A program made the position numbers and the translations under genes. A model generated the notes under the pieces. That model worked only from the letters and a program-made list of their open reading frames with translations, ran no database searches and was not told the origin of the DNA. A stretch of DNA of 17,704 nt from JBHJOF01 sp050330055 (lineage in GTDB: Bacteria; Pseudomonadota; Alphaproteobacteria; Kiloniellales; JAKSDN01): contig JBHJOF010000145.1 in NCBI GenBank assembly GCA_050330055.1, positions 1-17,704 on the forward strand, given 5' to 3'. Shown piece after piece: positions 11,706-17,704 of this stretch (position 1 is the first letter of the stretch; each line of letters opens with the position of its first letter).

Positions 11706-11780
11706 TCAGTGAAAATCGCGCGACTTGAAGAGGCGGCCGCGGGCGACGGGCTCGTGGCGGGGGTGGCCGAAGCGGGGGAC
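11706..11780 (-). pseudogene. Detached duplicate of the dnaE2 3' end (last 24 codons plus stop)
   Basis: Read leftward, this segment encodes VPRFGHPRHEPVARGRLF followed by KSRDFH and a TGA stop (11706-11708), the same 24 residues as the C-terminus of the intact dnaE2. Positions 11708-11780 match 12983-13055 over 73 bp with one difference (11760 G versus 13035 C), which is a silent Pro codon change. Homology to dnaE2 stops abruptly at 11781. No gene body is attached, so it is a fragment. With the intact copy it forms direct repeats bracketing about 1.2 kb of foreign-looking DNA, as expected for attachment-site-like repeats of an element inserted at the gene's 3' end. Confidence 0.85.
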
Positions 11781-11869
11781 TGGGACGATGGGCGCGCTGC
11801 TAGTGACCCCCCTACGCCACTGAACGGCGTTTCACGTCTTTTGACATGGCCGCACAGAGTCATCGTATG

Positions 11870-11913
11870 CACCATGCTTCCACATAGAAAGCATGGTGAT
11901 CATTAACGTTAAT
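11870..11913. promoter_or_regulatory. Hairpin plus 12-bp palindrome upstream of the island gene
   Basis: CACCATGCTT (11870-11879) and AAGCATGGTG (11889-11898) are perfect 10-bp inverted repeats with a nine-base loop. Three bases on lies the perfect palindrome ATTAACGTTAAT (11902-11913). The pair sits about 50-90 bases upstream of the probable promoter of the island gene. It could be an operator, a recombinase-binding site or a transcription stop. Function is inferred from symmetry and position. Confidence 0.4.
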
Positions 11914-11962
11914 TTTTATTTGCCCAACGCTTCAGAATTATCCAGATGTTCGAGAAAATCTC

Positions 11963-11991
11963 TTGAAAATATGATGAATTTGTGGTAAATT
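11963..11991 (+). promoter_or_regulatory. Probable sigma70-type promoter of the island gene
   Basis: TTGAAA (11963-11968) and TAAATT (11986-11991) are separated by exactly 17 bases in an AT-rich stretch, a good match to a housekeeping promoter. Transcription would start near 11998 and leave a leader of about 50 bases before the ATG at 12050. This is sequence resemblance only. Confidence 0.5.
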
Positions 11992-12049
11992 AATATGGTT
12001 TATTTAATGAGGTTCGCGCGGAAGCTTAAATGCGCGCTAAGGAGCAATA

Positions 12050-12943
12050 ATGGACCAAGACATTGAGCAATCAAATCTTTCTTTCTCCCAGCCAGCGGAA
12101 AGAGACATTGGGAGCGCGGCGAGTGGGTGCAAGCTAGTATCACTGCTCGTCCACTGCGCTCCGAGCAAATCGCAGGCGCGCGATACACCCTGGCCTTCGC
12201 ACGGAACTGTATGGAAGCGAGCACACGGTGCTTTGCGAGAAATCCATGACAAGCTGAGGACCGACGCTAAGGCTAGCGGAGATTACAACAGATGTATCGG
12301 CACTATCTATCGAAGTTACAGGGTGGTGGCGCGTAAGGAACATCTTGTCGGCAATCGTGAACTTCCTGGAGGAAAACAAAATCCAATCCATGCTGAGCAT
12401 GCAATCCCTGTAGCGTCCCTTAGAGATTTCATTTTTCAGAACCCGCGAGTGTTCTCGGATCCGCGCAATGTGGCGCGATTCATTATGGATACTCAGTTTG
12501 TGACATGTGTCATCGCGAATTGTTGCGATTCTGAGAAAGTTGCTTGCGACGTTGGTTGGCGGGATAAGCACCCTTGCTTCCTTGAGAGCACAGCGATACC
12601 GAATTCAGCAGATAGCTACGAGAAGGTACTGGCTTGGCTCAAGACTGTACGGCCTTTTGCCCGTTACATTGACACAGGAATCAAGATCCACAGCTTTCTG
12701 CGGGAATGGAAATGCATCGATGTGAGCAGGTTCACTATCAGCGAGCACATGGACGAAATGATGAAGCATCGAGAATATTGTTTGGTGCGTACAGCACTCG
12801 TTAATCAGAATTGGGCCGACGTTCTTCCTTCGGGCTTCCGTCGCAAGGGTAAAACACTTCCGCCTTGTTGCCATGTCACATCACGAGGATCAGCTCGAGC
12901 ATACAATGGGAACCAAAAGCCATCCGAAAGCCGAGTCGGATAA
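12050..12943 (+). CDS. Unrecognised protein of the low-GC island, with EHxxP (HNH-like) motif
   Basis: I do not recognise this 297-residue protein. It starts at an ATG preceded by a strong TAAGGAG (12038-12044, five-base spacing) and ends with tandem stops TAATAA. There is no signal peptide or membrane segment. The most suggestive element is NPIHAEHAIPV (111-121). The E-H-x-x-P order resembles the first strand of the HNH/beta-beta-alpha-metal nuclease motif, and N140 and the SEK/H stretch (161-174) are possible later positions; this is tentative. The middle has GWRDKHP (169-175) and RPFARYIDTGI (201-211). It is cysteine-rich for its size, including CC at 158-159 and 273-274. Codon use is much less GC-biased than its neighbours, suggesting horizontal transfer. 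It is convergent with dnaE2 and alone between the direct repeats. A nuclease or defence role is inference. Confidence 0.75.
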   Translation: MDQDIEQSNLSFSQPAERDIGSAASGCKLVSLLVHCAPSKSQARDTPWPSHGTVWKRAHGALREIHDKLRTDAKASGDYNRCIGTIYRSYRVVARKEHLVGNRELPGGKQNPIHAEHAIPVASLRDFIFQNPRVFSDPRNVARFIMDTQFVTCVIANCCDSEKVACDVGWRDKHPCFLESTAIPNSADSYEKVLAWLKTVRPFARYIDTGIKIHSFLREWKCIDVSRFTISEHMDEMMKHREYCLVRTALVNQNWADVLPSGFRRKGKTLPPCCHVTSRGSARAYNGNQKPSESRVG

Positions 12944-12980
12944 TAAAATCATCGTACAGAAGAACTAGTTATAAAAAACT

Positions 12981-16298
<3,318 letters not shown>

Positions 16299-16340
16299 GA
16301 TTGTTCCTCTTAGCGCCGGGTCAATTCGCAGAAAACAAAC

Positions 16341-16460
16341 TTGAATTGACACGGATGAACACAGATGAACACAAACTCATAAAATCACCCGGATGCCTTG
16401 CTATCACCCAAGCTGCAATCCGCGCGATCACGTTCATCTGTGTTCATCCGTGTCATTCAA
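16341..16460. repeat. Large inverted repeat with tandem GATGAACACA units
   Basis: The arm at 16341-16370 begins TTGAATTGACACGGATGAAC; the arm at 16432-16460 is its reverse complement with one base missing. Each arm is about 30 bases and carries two tandem copies of a GATGAACACA-like unit. The spacer is 61 bases. The block lies between the GxxExxY gene and dnaE2. GATGAACAC-type repeats are often seen next to GxxExxY genes in diverse bacteria (my recollection, not checked), so the gene and repeat may be one unit. A transcript crossing it would form a strong stem. Confidence 0.7.
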
Positions 16461-16491
16461 TTACGATCTCTCATCAGCACAAACGTGAACA

Positions 16492-16908
16492 TCACAAAAC
16501 CACTCGACGGTACTCGAGCTTTGGCCTGCCGAAGTTCAGGAGCAGCCCAACCCGCAAGGAGCTTGCTCTCAGGTAGTTCAGAACCTGACCCACGTGGACC
16601 GGCTGCAATGCGCTAATCGCCTTCAGCTCGACGACGACAAAGCGTTCGACCAGAAGGTCGGCGTAATAGTGGCCGATGGCTTGTCCTTTGTAGTGGACGC
16701 GAAACGCCGCCTGCGGGTGCGCTGCCAAACCCCGTTGCCTCAGTTCATACACGAGGGCTTTCTGGTAGACGCTTTCCAAGAACCCGTGCCCGAGGACATT
16801 CGAAACCTCGAAGGCTGCCGAGATGATCCGCTCCGTGAGCGTCTCCAGTGATCTGTCGGATGCGCTTTGCATCTTCGTCCGCTCGTCGAGTGATGGTGTC
16901 CCTGTCAT
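16492..16908 (-). CDS. GxxExxY family protein (PD-(D/E)XK nuclease-like)
   Basis: This 138-residue protein carries the family signature G-F-L-E-S-V-Y at 42-48 within VLGHGFLESVYQKAL. It also has the acidic nuclease-like core D84 (YYADLLV) and E94-L-K96 (VVVELKAI), then GQVLNYLRAS and LLLNFG, all typical of GxxExxY proteins. The family is predicted to have a PD-(D/E)XK nuclease fold; its biological role is not established. It starts six bases after the imuB stop without a good Shine-Dalgarno, suggesting coupled translation. An ATG at 16872 (residue 13) is an alternative start. The position inside the imuB-dnaE2 operon is unusual and looks like an insertion. Confidence 0.85.
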   Translation of the reverse strand: MTGTPSLDERTKMQSASDRSLETLTERIISAAFEVSNVLGHGFLESVYQKALVYELRQRGLAAHPQAAFRVHYKGQAIGHYYADLLVERFVVVELKAISALQPVHVGQVLNYLRASSLRVGLLLNFGRPKLEYRRVVL

Positions 16909-16914
16909 CCGCGT

Positions 16915-17704
16915 TTACCCGAACAGGCCCCGCAGGAACCACTGGCTGCCGGCGCGGTAGAGCCAGAAGCGGCGGCCGTCCTCGTCCTCGACGCGGAAGT
17001 AGTCGCGCGGCGGCAGGCGGCCGGTGGCGCGCCACCATTCCGGGGCGAGGCGCTCTGGTCCCTCGGCGCGGGCGACGCGGTGGCGCAGGCGGCGCCAGCG
17101 GAACTGCGCCGGCGGATGGTCGGGCAAGAGCGCGATGGCCTCGATCGGCTCGGGCCGCGGCAGGAGGCGCAGCGGCCGCAGGGGGCGGAGAGCCGCGTCG
17201 CGCCAGGGCCGCCAGGCCGCCGGACCCAGTCCTGCCCCGAGCGGTGGCTGTGCGCAAACCGCGCGCTCCGGCAGGTGGCTCTCCTGCGGCACGAGCGCGC
17301 GCACGCTGCCGGGGCCGAGCCGGCTCTCCAGGCGGTCGACCAGCTCGGCCAGCCGGCCGGCGGCGCGGCCCTGCGCAAGACCCGGGTGCCCTGCGCCAAG
17401 GCTAAGTTGTAGCGCGCTCTGCGGCTCGGCCTCGCTGGCGGCGAGCGTCAGGACCTCGATGCCGAAGCCGGGATCGATACGCTCGACGTGGCCGGCGAAG
17501 AGCCGCAGCAGGTGAGCCGGGTCGCGGCTCGGCCGGCTGGTGCCGAGCGCCAGGCGGCGCAGCGTGCCGTCGACCCGGTAGAGCGTCAGGACCAGGCGCC
17601 GAGCGCCCTGCTGCGCCGCTTCGAGCTGCCGGCAGAGCGCGGCGGCGAGCCGTTCCAGGGCCTTGACGATGGCCTCGGCGGTGACGATCGGCTCGGCCAG
17701 CACG
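16915..17704 (-). CDS. imuB: ImuB, Y-family polymerase-like mutasome protein (C-terminal part)
   Basis: The reading frame enters from the right edge and is open to a TAA at 16915-16917, giving about 263 residues. The C-terminal sequence LAPEWWRATGRLPPRDYFRV...GRRFWLYR...WFLRGLFG is the characteristic end of ImuB. ImuB is a catalytically inactive Y-family polymerase homologue that bridges the beta clamp and DnaE2 in damage-induced mutagenesis. The polymerase-like domains and the start lie outside the window. It is the upstream gene of the leftward imuB - GxxExxY - dnaE2 set; imuA would be expected further upstream (right). Confidence 0.88.
   Translation of the reverse strand, partial: VLAEPIVTAEAIVKALERLAAALCRQLEAAQQGARRLVLTLYRVDGTLRRLALGTSRPSRDPAHLLRLFAGHVERIDPGFGIEVLTLAASEAEPQSALQLSLGAGHPGLAQGRAAGRLAELVDRLESRLGPGSVRALVPQESHLPERAVCAQPPLGAGLGPAAWRPWRDAALRPLRPLRLLPRPEPIEAIALLPDHPPAQFRWRRLRHRVARAEGPERLAPEWWRATGRLPPRDYFRVEDEDGRRFWLYRAGSQWFLRGLFG

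Noticed and set aside
11800..11840. Possible degenerate insertion-sequence end (TAGTGACCCCCCTACGCCAC)
   Set aside because: The GTGACCCCC-type string reminded me of IS21-like ends, but I find no matching inverted end near 12980 and no transposase.
11690..11875. Leftward 61-codon ORF crossing the left junction of the island
   Set aside because: It reads the duplicated dnaE2 end out of its real frame and has Ser/Ala/Pro-rich content there. No ribosome-binding site and no family resemblance seen.
16350..16370. Possible LexA (SOS) box GTTC-ATCTGT-GTTC on the dnaE2 coding strand
   Set aside because: The alphaproteobacterial SOS box is GTTC-N7-GTTC; here the spacing is six and results from the 10-bp tandem unit of the repeat. 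No proper box was found in the window, so control probably acts upstream of imuB, outside it.

Overview
This 17.7 kb window is GC-rich chromosomal DNA, most likely from an alphaproteobacterium. The evidence is the alphaproteobacterial style of the long PutA, the imuB/dnaE2 mutagenesis genes, the GC-biased codon use, and palindromic intergenic repeats of a type common in that class. No rRNA, tRNA, CRISPR array or transposase gene was found.

The left half (1-8050) is amino-acid and aldehyde catabolism. It starts with the first 18 codons of a leftward NAD(P)-binding oxidoreductase. A rightward group follows: an aldehyde dehydrogenase, a possible 28-residue membrane peptide starting one base after the ALDH stop, and an iron-type alcohol dehydrogenase. 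Next is a leucine/valine-type amino-acid dehydrogenase. A gene-free block (about 4267-4759) is filled with nested repeats, and beyond it lies a leftward bifunctional proline dehydrogenase/P5C dehydrogenase (putA). The outer repeat ends exactly on the putA stop codon.

The middle (8053-11553) has a hemerythrin-domain protein, divergent from putA, and a convergent soluble hybrid histidine kinase (three PAS-type segments, HisKA/HATPase, two receiver domains).

The right part (11554-17704) is the error-prone translesion synthesis locus on the minus strand: imuB (C-terminal part, runs off the window), then a GxxExxY-family gene, then dnaE2. Two insertion-like events mark it. A GxxExxY gene and an inverted-repeat block sit between imuB and dnaE2, which usually adjoin. 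Downstream, the last 24 codons of dnaE2 are duplicated: 73 bp with one mismatch, at 11708-11780 and 12983-13055. These direct repeats enclose about 1.2 kb of much lower-GC DNA carrying one unrecognised 297-residue protein with an EHxxP motif.

The best candidate for something undescribed is this low-GC mini-island. It looks like an element integrated at the 3' end of dnaE2 that restores the conserved DnaE2 C-terminus. The only internal mismatch between the copies is synonymous and the stop codon differs (TAG versus TGA). The cargo could be a nuclease or defence-type protein, but that is inference from a short motif.
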